Shown: positions 1-9,398, numbered from the stretch's first letter. The stretch: 64,000 bases of DNA from Geothrix sp. 21YS21S-2 (GCF_030846775.1 NZ_CP132910.1:2762001-2826000), one strand, 5' to 3'. Notes: generated by a model not told the origin, from the sequence alone. Numbers and translations are program-made.

Positions 1-1
1 C

Positions 2-1204
2 TACCCCGTCCTTTCCGAGATCCGCACCGCCCTGCGCCACCTGGGTTCCTGGATGCGGCCCCGGAGGGTGCGGACCCCCCTGGCCTTCCTCGGCAGCGCC
101 GCCAGCGTCCGGGCCGAGCCCAAGGGCGTGGTGCTGATCATCAGCCCCTGGAACTACCCCCTCTTCCTGACCCTGGGGCCCCTCGTCTCCGCCATCGCGG
201 CCGGCAACTGCTGCATCGTCAAACCTTCTGAATTCTCGCCCCATGCCACCGCCTTCCTGAGGTCCCTCCTGGAGGGCCTGTTTGCGCCGGAGGAGGTGGC
301 CGTGGTGGAGGGCGCGGCCCCGGAGGCCCGGGCCCTGCTGGACCTGCCCTTCGACCACGTGTTCTTCACCGGCAGCCCCGCCGTGGGGAAGCGGGTCATG
401 GCCGCCGCCGCGCGGCGCCTGGGCTCCCTGACCCTGGAACTCGGGGGCAAGTCCCCCGTCCTGGTGGACGCCGGGGCGGACCTGGAGGAGGCCGCGGGGA
501 GGATCGTCTGGGGAAAGTTCATCAACGCGGGCCAGACCTGCGTGGCCCCGGACTACGTGCTGGTCGCCGAAGGCGCCCACGACCGTCTCCTGGAAGCCCT
601 GGTCCGCGCGGTGAAGCGCCACTACGGCGAGACGCCGGAGGCCCGCAGGGCCAGCCCCGACCTCGCCCGCGTCATCAACGCCGCCCACCTGGCCCGGCTC
701 ACGGGCCTCCTGGCGGTTTCGGGAGGCCGCGTGGTGCTGGGCGGCGAGGCCGATACGACGGAAAACTACCTGGCCCCCACCCTCCTGGCGGACGTACCGC
801 CCCACTCGGCCCTCATGCAGGAGGAGATCTTCGGCCCCATCCTCCCGGTGCTGAAGGTGGCCTCCATGGACGAGGCCGTGGCCTTCGTCAACGCCCGCCC
901 CACGCCCCTGGCGCTCTACGTCTTCGCGGAGCGGGCCCGGGCGGAGCGCATCCTCGCCCGCACCGCCTCGGGCGGGGCCTGCATCGGCGACACGGTCCTC
1001 CACTTCGCCCATCCCCACCTCCCCGCGGGCGGCACCGGCGCCTCGGGCTTCGGGAGGGCCCACGGCCACCACGGCTTCCTGGCCTTCTCCAACGAGCGGG
1101 CCGTGCTCCGCCAGCGGACGCGGTTCTCCCCGGCCCGGCTCATGCACCCGCCCTACACCCGGTTCGTCCGGAAGCTGGTGGCCCTGACCCTCCGGTACCT
1201 CTAG
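2..1204 (+). CDS. Aldehyde dehydrogenase, ALDH3-like (5' end outside window)
   Basis: NAD(P)-dependent oxidation of an aldehyde to its acid. The reading frame is open from base 2, so the start lies upstream of the window; an in-frame ATG at 53 is internal to the fold. Visible family motifs are the SPWNYP segment of the cofactor-binding domain, FTGSPAVGK, the general-base glutamate in LELGGKSP, and the nucleophilic cysteine in NAGQTCVAPD. The C-terminal segment (HPPYTRFVRKL) resembles the membrane-proximal tail of the ALDH3 / coniferyl-aldehyde type. The last four bases overlap the tail of the convergent gene at 1201. The substrate cannot be read from the sequence; long-chain or aromatic aldehydes are usual for this class. 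Confidence 0.9.
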   Translation, partial: YPVLSEIRTALRHLGSWMRPRRVRTPLAFLGSAASVRAEPKGVVLIISPWNYPLFLTLGPLVSAIAAGNCCIVKPSEFSPHATAFLRSLLEGLFAPEEVAVVEGAAPEARALLDLPFDHVFFTGSPAVGKRVMAAAARRLGSLTLELGGKSPVLVDAGADLEEAAGRIVWGKFINAGQTCVAPDYVLVAEGAHDRLLEALVRAVKRHYGETPEARRASPDLARVINAAHLARLTGLLAVSGGRVVLGGEADTTENYLAPTLLADVPPHSALMQEEIFGPILPVLKVASMDEAVAFVNARPTPLALYVFAERARAERILARTASGGACIGDTVLHFAHPHLPAGGTGASGFGRAHGHHGFLAFSNERAVLRQRTRFSPARLMHPPYTRFVRKLVALTLRYL

Positions 1205-3621
1205 CGGAACATCCAGCTCACCTTCACCTGGACCGCATCGTCCGAAGGCAGGCGGGAAAGCACGGCCACGTCCGCACGCGGGCTGAGGCTGCCCCGGTCG
1301 TTGACCAGCGCATCCGTGGCCACCCCGTGGGTGTAGACGAAAAACAGCGTGGACCCCGGGTTGAATTCCCATCGGACGATAAGGTTCTCATTCCATACCC
1401 GGTCCGAGAAGCAGGTGGCGGCGCTGGCGGCGTTGGGGGCCAGGGTCCCGTCGTCCACGTAGCTCTGGAGGTTCCGGAACTCCCAGTTGGCCATGAGCCA
1501 CTGTCCGAGGACCTGCAGGCTGAGCTTCGGGGTCACGGCGTAGGCCAGGCGCAGGGTCTCGTTGAACTGGGTCATGCGCCGGAGGCCGACCACGGGGGTC
1601 GTGCCCTGGGTCTCCAGGTACCTGAGCTCCCCCTCGTTGCGGGTGACGGAGGTGTCGGACTGGATCTCGATGGCCGGACCGAGCTTGATGGACTGGTACC
1701 ACCCCGCGTCGGAGGTGGGGCCGTCCGGCCAGAACGACCGGTTGGCCGTTATGCGCACGTACCAGGGCCGGTTCCCCGGCGTGTCGAACCCCAGGCCCAG
1801 GCCCGGGATGGAGCCCCGGTGGAGGTACTTCTTGACGGGATCCGTGTAGGCGCGAAGCTCCCGGTCGTCGTCCACGGGCAGGGAGACCCGGGCGCTGCCC
1901 CACACGGCCCAGAAATTGGTGAAGTCCGTGCTGGCCCAAGTGCTTGCGGTCCGCTGGAAGACCTTGCCGGCCTGGTCCCGGGCGAACGAGAAATCCACAC
2001 CCCACTCCCAGTTCCGCATGGAGAGGATCCGCTCGTCCCAGTGGCGGACCACCCCGGCGTAGACGCGCTGCTCGTCGGCCCGCGCCTGGTAGCCCTGGTC
2101 GTTGGGGTTGAAGTTCCGGCTGGCGTTGTCGCCGTTGACCTCCATGCGCCAGCCCGAGCTCCAGCGCCGGAAGTACCGGGCGTACTGCCACGCCCCGGTG
2201 GCCTCGGCCCCCCTGGCCCCCGCCTCGCTCCATGCGGCGCTCAGCTCCAGGACGGAAGCCCGGTCGGCGCTCTTCAGGACGCTGTCCACGGCCCCCACCT
2301 TGGCTATCCGCCCAGTGCGGTCCGCCTCCCGCACCACGGACGCGAAGCCGCCCACGGTGCTCCCCCGGCCGTCCACGGTCTGCAGGGCCCGGACGACCCC
2401 GTAGGTGGCGTAGGGGGAGATGGGGCGGCCCAGGCGCCCGCCGTCCGCAGTGTCCACGATGCCCCGGGCGTTCTCCACCCCCGCGGCCAGGGCGCCCAGG
2501 GCCAGACCCCTGTCCAGCTTGGCCGTGTACTTCGCGGCCGCCGCGATCTCCGCGGTCGGGGGCCCGTCCAGGAGGGTCTGGCCGTCGTCCAGGGTGGGGC
2601 TGGCGAGGCTCCGGCCGATCCTGCGGCTGTAGAAGAGGCGGACCCCGGGGAACTGGAAGATCTCCATGCCCTCCAGGAAGAAGGGCCGCTTCTCGGGAAA
2701 GACCGTCTCGACCGTGGAGAGGTTCAGCACCGCCTGGTCCACCTCCACCTGGGCGAAGTCCGGCCGCAGGGTCAGGTCCAGCTGGGAGGCGGAGGTCAGG
2801 CCCAGGTGGGCATCCAGCCCGGCGTTCCCTTTCCGGTGCCGGTCATCGTAGGTCTTGGCCGTACGGAACTTGTCCGTGAAGGTGAAGAAGGGGATCCACT
2901 CCCGCCGGAGCTGGGGGGCCACCCCCTTGATGCCGGTCAGGTCCGGGAACCGGCTGGCGAAGGCGTTCTCGCCCCGGGGCGGAAGGTCCCAGTAGCTGGA
3001 CTCGCGGATGGCGCCCGAATCCGTGCGGCTGAAGTTGATGCCCCAGACCTCGTTCCCTCCGCTGCGCAGGCGCAGGGCGGAGAGGGGGATCTTCAGGATG
3101 GCCGTCCAGCCTCCCGGACCGGCCTTGACCTGGCTTTCCCAGACGGCGTCCCAGCTCGAGTCGCCCGAGATGGCGTCCCCGGCGTAGAGGGCGTCCCGCT
3201 GGACCCCGGCGGCGTTGACCAGGAAGCCGAAGGCGGTGCGCCGGTCCCGGTTGCTGTCGATGTAGACGCCGAACCAGTCGCTGGTGCTCTCCTGGTCCCG
3301 GCGGTGCAGGCGGCGCACGGGGCGCACCCCCCGGGGCAGCCCCATGTGCGCGCCCACGTAGAGATACTGGTCGTCGTAGAGGACCTTCACCTCGGTGGGG
3401 GTGGCCGCCTCCCGGCCGAAGTCGGGCCAGGAGGTGCGGAACCCCGTGGCCGCGGGGGCCCGGTCCCAGTCGGGCTCGTGCATGCCGCCGTCCAGCCGGA
3501 TGGGTCCCCGGGCGCGCACCGCTTCCAGCCCGGCCGCCCCCAGGGGAATGCCCCAGGCCACCAGCCCGAGCGCCGCCCACCGCGCGAGGCGCAGACCGAT
3601 CACGGGCGAGCAAGGAACCAT
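1201..3621 (-). CDS. CBM9-like / DUF5916 outer-membrane beta-barrel protein
   Basis: The 806-residue protein has a hydrophobic N-terminal signal. A carbohydrate-binding-module-9-like domain follows (about residues 35-230, with the LDG...EPDW...A opening and the STSDWFGVYIDSN core). The rest is a long DUF5916-type barrel ending in WMFR; an internal PEKRPFFLEG motif is typical of the family. It is probably an outer-membrane protein of unknown substrate. The open frame runs on to 4050, but the ATG at 3621 sits directly before the signal peptide and after a GA-rich ribosome-binding stretch, so I start there. The gene is convergent with the aldehyde dehydrogenase and divergent from the gene at 3742. 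Function beyond the family name is unknown. Confidence 0.85.
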   Translation of the reverse strand: MVPCSPVIGLRLARWAALGLVAWGIPLGAAGLEAVRARGPIRLDGGMHEPDWDRAPAATGFRTSWPDFGREAATPTEVKVLYDDQYLYVGAHMGLPRGVRPVRRLHRRDQESTSDWFGVYIDSNRDRRTAFGFLVNAAGVQRDALYAGDAISGDSSWDAVWESQVKAGPGGWTAILKIPLSALRLRSGGNEVWGINFSRTDSGAIRESSYWDLPPRGENAFASRFPDLTGIKGVAPQLRREWIPFFTFTDKFRTAKTYDDRHRKGNAGLDAHLGLTSASQLDLTLRPDFAQVEVDQAVLNLSTVETVFPEKRPFFLEGMEIFQFPGVRLFYSRRIGRSLASPTLDDGQTLLDGPPTAEIAAAAKYTAKLDRGLALGALAAGVENARGIVDTADGGRLGRPISPYATYGVVRALQTVDGRGSTVGGFASVVREADRTGRIAKVGAVDSVLKSADRASVLELSAAWSEAGARGAEATGAWQYARYFRRWSSGWRMEVNGDNASRNFNPNDQGYQARADEQRVYAGVVRHWDERILSMRNWEWGVDFSFARDQAGKVFQRTASTWASTDFTNFWAVWGSARVSLPVDDDRELRAYTDPVKKYLHRGSIPGLGLGFDTPGNRPWYVRITANRSFWPDGPTSDAGWYQSIKLGPAIEIQSDTSVTRNEGELRYLETQGTTPVVGLRRMTQFNETLRLAYAVTPKLSLQVLGQWLMANWEFRNLQSYVDDGTLAPNAASAATCFSDRVWNENLIVRWEFNPGSTLFFVYTHGVATDALVNDRGSLSPRADVAVLSRLPSDDAVQVKVSWMFR

Positions 3622-3741
3622 GGACGCTCTCTCATAAGGTGGGACCGAACGAACAGAAGACCCGCTGATCCCGTTTGTTATCCTAGCAAAGAACGTAAGC
3701 TCCACGGCTAAGATGGTTTCCAACTTCCCGGGAGTACGCCC

Positions 3742-4302
3742 ATGGTATCCCTCACTCAGCTGTGGCTGCCCATCCTGCTGGCGGCGGTGTTCGTCTTTCT
3801 GGGCAGCAGCCTGGTTCACATGGCCCTCAGGTGGCACAACTCCGACTACCTGCCCCACCCGGACGAGGAGGGCCTCCGCGCGGCCATCCGCAAGGGCTCG
3901 CCCGGCCCCGGGCAGTACACCCTCCCCCACTGCGGCGACCACAAGGAAATGGGTTCCGAGGCGATGAAGAAGAAATTCGAGGAGGGCCCCATCGGCTTCC
4001 TCATCCTGACCGCCCCCGGGGTCCCGAACATGGGCAGGTACCTTGGCCAATGGTTCGTCTACACCCTGGCCATCTCCTTCTGCGTGGCCTACCTGGCCTC
4101 CCGCACCCTGGCCCCGGGAACCCCGTACCTCCAGGTCTTCCGGGTGGCCGGCACCGTGGCGTTCCTGGCCTACGCCGCCGCCACCGTGCAGGGCTCCATC
4201 TGGTTCGGGAAGCCCTGGAAGGTGACCCTCAAGGACCTGGCCGACGGGCTCATCTACGCCCTCCTGACGGCCGGCGCCTTCGGGTGGCTCTGGCCGCGCT
4301 AG
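3742..4302 (+). CDS. Conserved small membrane protein, function unknown
   Basis: The 186-residue protein has a hydrophobic helix at residues 5-27. A soluble charged stretch follows, containing HSDYLPHPDEEG-like and MGSEAMKKKFEEGP segments. Three more hydrophobic helices lie near residues 97-118, 128-150 and 163-184. A GGGAG-like ribosome-binding site precedes the ATG by about eight bases. I recognise no enzymatic motif; the conserved-looking soluble loop between helices 1 and 2 is the only candidate active region. It stands alone between a divergent barrel gene and a convergent SDR gene, so context gives no clue to its role. Confidence 0.75.
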   Translation: MVSLTQLWLPILLAAVFVFLGSSLVHMALRWHNSDYLPHPDEEGLRAAIRKGSPGPGQYTLPHCGDHKEMGSEAMKKKFEEGPIGFLILTAPGVPNMGRYLGQWFVYTLAISFCVAYLASRTLAPGTPYLQVFRVAGTVAFLAYAAATVQGSIWFGKPWKVTLKDLADGLIYALLTAGAFGWLWPR

Positions 4303-4362
4303 GGGGATTGCGGAACCTTCTCGAACGGCCTGGGGGCGGACCGGGACGGCTCCCCCCGCCCA

Positions 4363-5160
4363 TCACCGTCCCTTGAACTCGTCCATGGACCGGTTCACCC
4401 CGAAGAACCCCGTGATGGCGTCAAAGAGCGACGCGGGCAGGAACTTGATCATCAGCACCGACACCACGAACCTCGGCATGATGAGCCGGGCGCGGTCCTT
4501 CTCGATGGCGTCCAGGATGCGGACGGTGACGTAGACGGGGTCCAGGATGGGCAGGAGCCAGGAGAAGCGGGTCTTGACGCCGCGGAACATGCCGGTGTCG
4601 ATGTAGTAGGGGCAGACCACGGTGGTGCGTACGGGGTGGCCCAGGCGCTTGAGCTCCAGGCGCAGGGACTCGTCGAAGCCCACGGCGGCGAATTTCGAGG
4701 CGCAGTAGTCGGTGAGCCGGGAGGTGCCCGAGAGGCCCGCGGCGCTGGCGACGGTGACGAGGTGGCCCCGGCCCTGGGCGATCATGGCCGGCAGGAAGGC
4801 CCGGGTCATCCAGAAGAGGGCCAGGGTGTTCACCTGGAAGGTGCGCTCGATGGCCTCGTCCGAACATTCCAGGATGGGCTTGCCCGTGACGATGCCGGCG
4901 TTGTTGACCAGCACGTCCACCGCGCCCCGGGTCTTGAGGACCTTGGCGGCCGTGGCCTGGATCTGGGCGCGGTCGGAGAGGTCCACCGTGAACACCGCGG
5001 TGTCGCCCCCCAGTTCCGCCATGACGGAACGGAGCCCGGCCTCGTCCCGGTCAAGGAGCGTCAGGCGCGCCCCCCGCACCCGGGCGTCCTGGGCCATGAG
5101 GCGCCCGATGCCGCTGGCGGCGCCGGTGATGAGCACATGGGAACCGCGCAGGCGGGTCAT
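4363..5160 (-). CDS. Short-chain dehydrogenase/reductase (SDR)
   Basis: A 265-residue classical SDR with the nucleotide-binding motif TGAASGIG near residue 10, the structural NNAG, a catalytic serine in TVASAAG and the YxxxK pair in YCASK. An aspartate after the second strand (LLDRDE) suggests NAD preference. The hydrophobic C-terminal stretch (SVLMIKFLPASLFDAITGFFGV) resembles the retinol-dehydrogenase/DHRS-like group acting on lipid substrates; this is inference. The start at 5160 follows a GGAGG at good spacing; an upstream in-frame codon at 5202 lacks one. The gene lies 61 bases downstream of the nucleotidase gene and may be cotranscribed with it. Confidence 0.88.
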   Translation of the reverse strand: MTRLRGSHVLITGAASGIGRLMAQDARVRGARLTLLDRDEAGLRSVMAELGGDTAVFTVDLSDRAQIQATAAKVLKTRGAVDVLVNNAGIVTGKPILECSDEAIERTFQVNTLALFWMTRAFLPAMIAQGRGHLVTVASAAGLSGTSRLTDYCASKFAAVGFDESLRLELKRLGHPVRTTVVCPYYIDTGMFRGVKTRFSWLLPILDPVYVTVRILDAIEKDRARLIMPRFVVSVLMIKFLPASLFDAITGFFGVNRSMDEFKGR

Positions 5161-5221
5161 GGAACCTCCACGGGAAAAGGGCCGGGGGGCGCCTGGCGGC
5201 ACCCCCCGGCGTTGCGGTTGA

Positions 5222-7690
5222 TCAAAGGCCTCCGAGGGTCGTCATCATCGCGCCGATGGATCCGATCGGATAGGACTGGTTCCGCACCGTGACGGCCGGG
5301 CCCCAGCGCCCCGCGACGGCGAAATCGGAGAAGACGGCGGTGGACAGGTAGTAGGGCGGGATGGTGCCGCCCAGCGCCCCGATGTACTCGACCAGGGCCA
5401 TCCACTCCTTGAGCTCGACCACCGGGGCGACGGGCCCGCTGGCGTTGATGCGGTAGGCCATGGCCGCGGCCAGGTTGGCGGCGGACACCGTGGTGGCGTC
5501 CCCCGCGGTCCCCTTGGCGTAGGCCGTGATGTCCACCCCGAACTTGGACTTCGCCGCGCCCATCATCAGCACGGCATAGAGGTCGCCGGCCACGCGGTAG
5601 CGGGTGGCGGGGGCGAGGTTGAGGGCGGGGGCGCCCATGCAGGTGGCGTCGGCCGCGGCGAAGGCCGAGATCTGGCCGATGGCGCCGATGGCCATGTTGA
5701 AGATCTTGGTGTTGAGGGTGATGCTGCCCGTGGCGGCGTCGGTGGCGCCCTTGGTGGCGACGTCCCCCAGAACCTGCAGGTTCGTGCCGATCTGGGTCTG
5801 GGTGAGGGTGGCGGCCGGGTCGTTCAGGGCGACCATGGCCGTGGCGTAGGCGTTGCCGCCGGCCATGGCGGTGAGGAGCGCCGTGGGATCGCCGGTGGCG
5901 CCCAGGGCGGCCAGGGCCTGGTAGGCCGCGCCGGCGGCGGCGACGGTGGCGGCCTTGGACTGGACCACGGAGAGCACGGCGGCGGCGGTGGCGTACTTGA
6001 AGTACAGGTAGGACCCGGGGCCGTCCAGCGCGTAGGTGAGGCCGGAGAGGTTCAGGTAGTAGTCCGAGGGGGTGAGGTTGCACTGGCTCAGGAGCTGGAG
6101 GGCGCAGACCTTCTGGAGGTCCTCGGTGGTGAGGTAGATGGACATCAGGGGGTAGCCCACCGGGATGGCCTGGGTGGTGTCCGGGGAGATGCCCAGGGGC
6201 AGCACGTTGTAGGCGTTGGCGAAGGAGATGGGGCCGGCGCCCAGGTAGTCGCGGATGACGCCTGTGGCCACGACGCCCGCCGTGTAGGGGGTGGTGTCGT
6301 AGCCTCCGGCCTGGAGGGCCGCGACGGCCTGGGCCTGGGTCAGGGAGTACTTCGTCATGGTCCCCGCGACGGCGGCGGAGATGATGCCGTTGGGAACGTT
6401 GCGCACGGAGTCCGCTGCGAAGTCGCCCAGCCCGTTGGGGCAGCGCACGGGGTTCTGGTCGTTGGAGCGCATGTCCTGGGGGGTGGTGCCCACCACCTTG
6501 TAGATCCCCGTGGTCAGGTCGGTGGCGTTGTAGGTGTATCCCGCCTGCGAGCCGAAGAGGGTCGTGAACAGGGAGCCCAGCCCGTAGTTGAGCTGGGAGT
6601 CCGCCTGGGCCACGAACACGGACTGGGCGGGGTCGCGCACGGGGTTGACCGCCAGGGCCGTGAGGCTCGCGTCGGTCATGGCCTTGTTGGAGGAGGCGAC
6701 CAGGGTGGTCGCCCTGGAGGCGAAGTTGTAGGTGAGGTCGATGCGGGCGACGTTGGTGGTGTAGGCGCCGGCGCAGATGATCTGGGTGGTCCAGGTCTTG
6801 CCCGCGACGGCGGTGGCCTGGGCGAAGTTCGCCTTGGTGTCCGGGAAGGCGTTGTGGGTGTGGCCGGAGGCGATGACGTCGATGCCGGTGGTGTTCTTGG
6901 CCAGGTTCACGTCCTCGCCGGTGACGGCGTTGATGTTGGAGGAGTCCGTCCCCGCGTGGGAGAGGGCGATGACCACGTGGCAGCCCTGGGCGTTGCGGAG
7001 GTTGTCCACCAGGTTCTGCACCAGGGCGTAGTTCTTGCTGTAGTCGGTGAAGGTCACCGGGGCCGAGGCCGGGGCCGCCGCGGCGGCCTCCGTGCCCATG
7101 AGGCCGATGAAGCCGATCTTCAGGCCCGAGGCGTAGGTCTTGGTGTAGGTGGGGGTGATGGCCGTGCCCATGAAGGGGGCCAGGTCCGCGTTCCCGTTGA
7201 GCACCGTGTTGGAGGCGACGATGGGGGTGTGGTAGCCGAACTTGGCCTGGGACTGGGCGAGGGCCGACGCGAGGCCCAGGGGGGTGTAGTCGAACTCGTG
7301 GTTGCCCAGGGTCACGCAGTCGTAGCGCAGCGTGTCGATGAAGAAGGTGGCCAGGGGCTGGGACCCGATGGTGAGGTCGTACAGCGTGCCCATGGTCCAG
7401 TCGCCCGAATCCACCAGCACCACGGAGGTCCCGGCGGGCGCCCCGGCCCGCACGGAGTTCACGTAGCTCGCGACCCGCGCGTAGGAGCCCACGGGGCCCG
7501 GGCTGGTGGCCGACATGGGCCCGAAGCCGTTGGCGTGGTCATGGACGTCCGTGGTCTGGAGGAGGATGACCTTGGCGTCGCCGGCGAGGGCGCCCTGGCC
7601 GGCGAGTTTTTCGGGGGAGGAAAGCGAGCAGCCTACGAGCAGTACGGTGAGGATGCTCCCGGCGGCCAGCGAAACGACATTCCTTGGCAT
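5222..7690 (-). CDS. Lipoprotein 5'-nucleotidase / metallophosphatase with long Ala-rich C-terminal region
   Basis: The 822-residue protein has a lipobox (LLVGC, cysteine near residue 21), so it is a lipid-anchored, exported protein. The calcineurin-like phosphoesterase metal motifs are visible: TTDVHDH, DSGDW, GNHEFD, ALSHAG and SGHTHN. A 5'-nucleotidase C-terminal domain follows (MRSNDQNP and NGLGDFAADSV segments). UshA-type enzymes are about 550 residues long; this one carries roughly 250 extra residues, rich in alanine, glycine and threonine, of unknown role. It probably releases nucleosides or phosphate from extracellular nucleotides. The FadL-like gene lies 16 bases upstream on the same strand, suggesting coexpression. 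Confidence 0.88.
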   Translation of the reverse strand: MPRNVVSLAAGSILTVLLVGCSLSSPEKLAGQGALAGDAKVILLQTTDVHDHANGFGPMSATSPGPVGSYARVASYVNSVRAGAPAGTSVVLVDSGDWTMGTLYDLTIGSQPLATFFIDTLRYDCVTLGNHEFDYTPLGLASALAQSQAKFGYHTPIVASNTVLNGNADLAPFMGTAITPTYTKTYASGLKIGFIGLMGTEAAAAAPASAPVTFTDYSKNYALVQNLVDNLRNAQGCHVVIALSHAGTDSSNINAVTGEDVNLAKNTTGIDVIASGHTHNAFPDTKANFAQATAVAGKTWTTQIICAGAYTTNVARIDLTYNFASRATTLVASSNKAMTDASLTALAVNPVRDPAQSVFVAQADSQLNYGLGSLFTTLFGSQAGYTYNATDLTTGIYKVVGTTPQDMRSNDQNPVRCPNGLGDFAADSVRNVPNGIISAAVAGTMTKYSLTQAQAVAALQAGGYDTTPYTAGVVATGVIRDYLGAGPISFANAYNVLPLGISPDTTQAIPVGYPLMSIYLTTEDLQKVCALQLLSQCNLTPSDYYLNLSGLTYALDGPGSYLYFKYATAAAVLSVVQSKAATVAAAGAAYQALAALGATGDPTALLTAMAGGNAYATAMVALNDPAATLTQTQIGTNLQVLGDVATKGATDAATGSITLNTKIFNMAIGAIGQISAFAAADATCMGAPALNLAPATRYRVAGDLYAVLMMGAAKSKFGVDITAYAKGTAGDATTVSAANLAAAMAYRINASGPVAPVVELKEWMALVEYIGALGGTIPPYYLSTAVFSDFAVAGRWGPAVTVRNQSYPIGSIGAMMTTLGGL

Positions 7691-7706
7691 GGATGGCTCC
7701 TGTCCG

Positions 7707-9158
7707 TTAGAAATGGAAATCGACGCCGATGGCGAGGATGTAGTATTCCTTGTTGTATTCCTTGGTCGGCGCGATGGTGACGCCCTGCGTGGCGTAGGAT
7801 GCCGCCAGCTGCCGGTCCCCGGCGTCCGCGTTCTTGTACTTGTTCTGGAAGGCCGTGTGGGCGAGGCCCACGTTGATCTTCATGCGCTTCGAGGCCGAGT
7901 ACTGGAAGCCGACGCCCTCGGACATGTAGTTGGCGTGGGCGCCCGGAACGCTGATGTCCATGGTGGATTCCTGGCGCTGCCCGATCTGGTTCAGGTTGAC
8001 CCCGAAGCTCACAAGCCATTTGGGATTGATCTGGTACTCGAAGGCCGCCGACTCCTCGTAGGTGTTCCGGTAGGCCCGGGAGGCCTTGATTCCGAACTGC
8101 ACGTTGTCGAGCGCGCTGAAGTCGACGTCCTTTTCCAGGTAGGCGTTGGCCCCCATGGATAGCCGCAGGGCGGGCGTCAGCTGGTAGCCGAAGCCCAGGC
8201 GCACCACCTGGGGCAGGTCGAGGTGGGCCTTGGCGCCGTCCTTGAAGAGGCCGCCGCCGTCCTTGCCGTCGTGCACGGTGGTCTTGAAGTTGAGCGAGGT
8301 GCCCATCTCATAGGTCAGATTCAGCACGGCCTTGTCGTTCGGGTAGTAGTTGAAGCCGAATTCGGCCGAGAACCCCGTGGCCTTGTCGACCTTGTCGATG
8401 ACCAGGCGGTTGTGGGTCCTCAGGTCATGGTTGAACTGGTTGTAGGTGCAATAGCCGTCCACACTGCCCACCGTGGCCTGCTGGGACGTCACGAACCGCC
8501 CCGCCGCGGCCACCGAGAACTTCGGGTTGACCTGGATGGCGCCGCCGATCCGCACGGCGATGTAGGCGGAGGAGCCCTTCAGGTAGGAGTTGGAGGGGAA
8601 GTAGGCGGTGCCCAGGCCCGCCGCAAGACCCGCGGCCTGGGCCTGGGTGGGGGTGGCGCCGCCGGCCAGAGCCGCGGCGATGGCGTCGGCGCCGATGACC
8701 TGGGAGTACTCTGTCTGGCCATAGCCCGCCAGCTGCTTGCCCATGAGGTCGAGGGTGGGCAGCCCGCCCTTCCATTCCCGGATGGCCGTGGCCCCGAGGG
8801 TCTCCACGCCCAGGAAGGCCGCCCAGGTGTCCTTCTTGTACGCCAGGTAGAAGTTGGGGACGATCAGGACCGGGTTGTCGGAGGTGTAGGTCCTGTCCCC
8901 CACCGCCGGGTTCCCGATGGTGCGCACCGTGGCCTTCTGGAAGATCATCTGGTCGCTGAAGTTGAAGGTCCAGCCGTCCTTGAGCCGGGTGGTGCCGGCC
9001 ATGTTGTAGTAGACGATGTCCGCGTTGTCGATCGCGCTGTTCCGGTCGAACATTCGGATGTATTCCGCGCTCTGGTTGCTGTTGTAGAAGATCCCGCCGG
9101 CCGCCGCCGGGGGCATCAGGCCGAGGATCAGCGAGGAATAGAGCAGACCTCTCTTCAT
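7707..9158 (-). CDS. FadL/OmpP1-type outer-membrane transporter
   Basis: The 483-residue protein has a signal peptide ending near PPAAAGG and an N-terminal hatch-like segment (YNSNQSAEYIRMFDRNSAIDNADIVYYNMAG), as in FadL-family porins for hydrophobic compounds. Many amphipathic strands follow, and the chain ends in the outer-membrane signature VDFHF. A perfect AGGAGGT lies six bases before the ATG. It is the first gene of a probable two-gene unit with the downstream nucleotidase lipoprotein and is driven by the promoter at 9270-9298. Substrate unknown; long-chain fatty acids or aromatics are typical for the family. Confidence 0.88.
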   Translation of the reverse strand: MKRGLLYSSLILGLMPPAAAGGIFYNSNQSAEYIRMFDRNSAIDNADIVYYNMAGTTRLKDGWTFNFSDQMIFQKATVRTIGNPAVGDRTYTSDNPVLIVPNFYLAYKKDTWAAFLGVETLGATAIREWKGGLPTLDLMGKQLAGYGQTEYSQVIGADAIAAALAGGATPTQAQAAGLAAGLGTAYFPSNSYLKGSSAYIAVRIGGAIQVNPKFSVAAAGRFVTSQQATVGSVDGYCTYNQFNHDLRTHNRLVIDKVDKATGFSAEFGFNYYPNDKAVLNLTYEMGTSLNFKTTVHDGKDGGGLFKDGAKAHLDLPQVVRLGFGYQLTPALRLSMGANAYLEKDVDFSALDNVQFGIKASRAYRNTYEESAAFEYQINPKWLVSFGVNLNQIGQRQESTMDISVPGAHANYMSEGVGFQYSASKRMKINVGLAHTAFQNKYKNADAGDRQLAASYATQGVTIAPTKEYNKEYYILAIGVDFHF

Positions 9159-9269
9159 TAACGTACCTCCTGTGTGGGATCCGGACTAAGGGGGATTGAT
9201 GCTGTTTCAGGTCAAGGGCAGCCCAGGGCCTGCCGTTGGAGGGACATGGAAAAACGAGTGGTTGGGTGG

Positions 9270-9298
9270 ATGCTAGACCTGCCCGTACCGCCCGTCAA
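9270..9298 (-). promoter_or_regulatory. Putative sigma70-type promoter of the FadL-like gene
   Basis: Reading the minus strand, TTGACG (9298-9293) is followed after 17 bases by TAGCAT (9275-9270). That leaves a leader of about 100 bases before the ATG at 9158. This is a pattern match only. Confidence 0.4.
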
Positions 9299-9319
9299 AC
9301 CTTTGTTTGGGATGCCATT

Positions 9320-9331
9320 CCTAAGCTTAGG
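9320..9331. repeat. Perfect 12-base palindrome between divergent genes
   Basis: CCTAAGCTTAGG is self-complementary over 12 bases. It lies between the outward promoters of the FadL-like gene and the esterase gene, 22 bases upstream of the former's -35 box and 9 bases before the latter's. Its place suggests an operator for a dimeric regulator; no regulator gene is adjacent. Confidence 0.4.
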
Positions 9332-9340
9332 CATTTCAGC

Positions 9341-9370
9341 TTGACGGCGTCCGTCCGCAGCTTCCAGAAT
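9341..9370 (+). promoter_or_regulatory. Putative promoter of the esterase/YtfJ pair
   Basis: TTGACG at 9341-9346 and CAGAAT at 9365-9370 are separated by 18 bases and lie 28 bases before the ATG at 9399. This is a moderate match to the sigma70 consensus. Confidence 0.35.
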
Positions 9371-9398
9371 CCGGTGAGTCCAAAGCTTGCGAGGCACC

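Noticed and set aside
1327-3711. 794-residue open frame on the plus strand opposite the CBM9-like barrel gene
   Set aside because: Its translation is low-complexity Gly/Pro/Val/Arg without domains, and it mirrors a strongly supported gene on the other strand; a GC-rich artefact.
4303-4362. GC-rich hairpin between the convergent membrane-protein and SDR genes as a terminator
   Set aside because: Only a six-base stem with a 16-17-base loop and no T run could be drawn.
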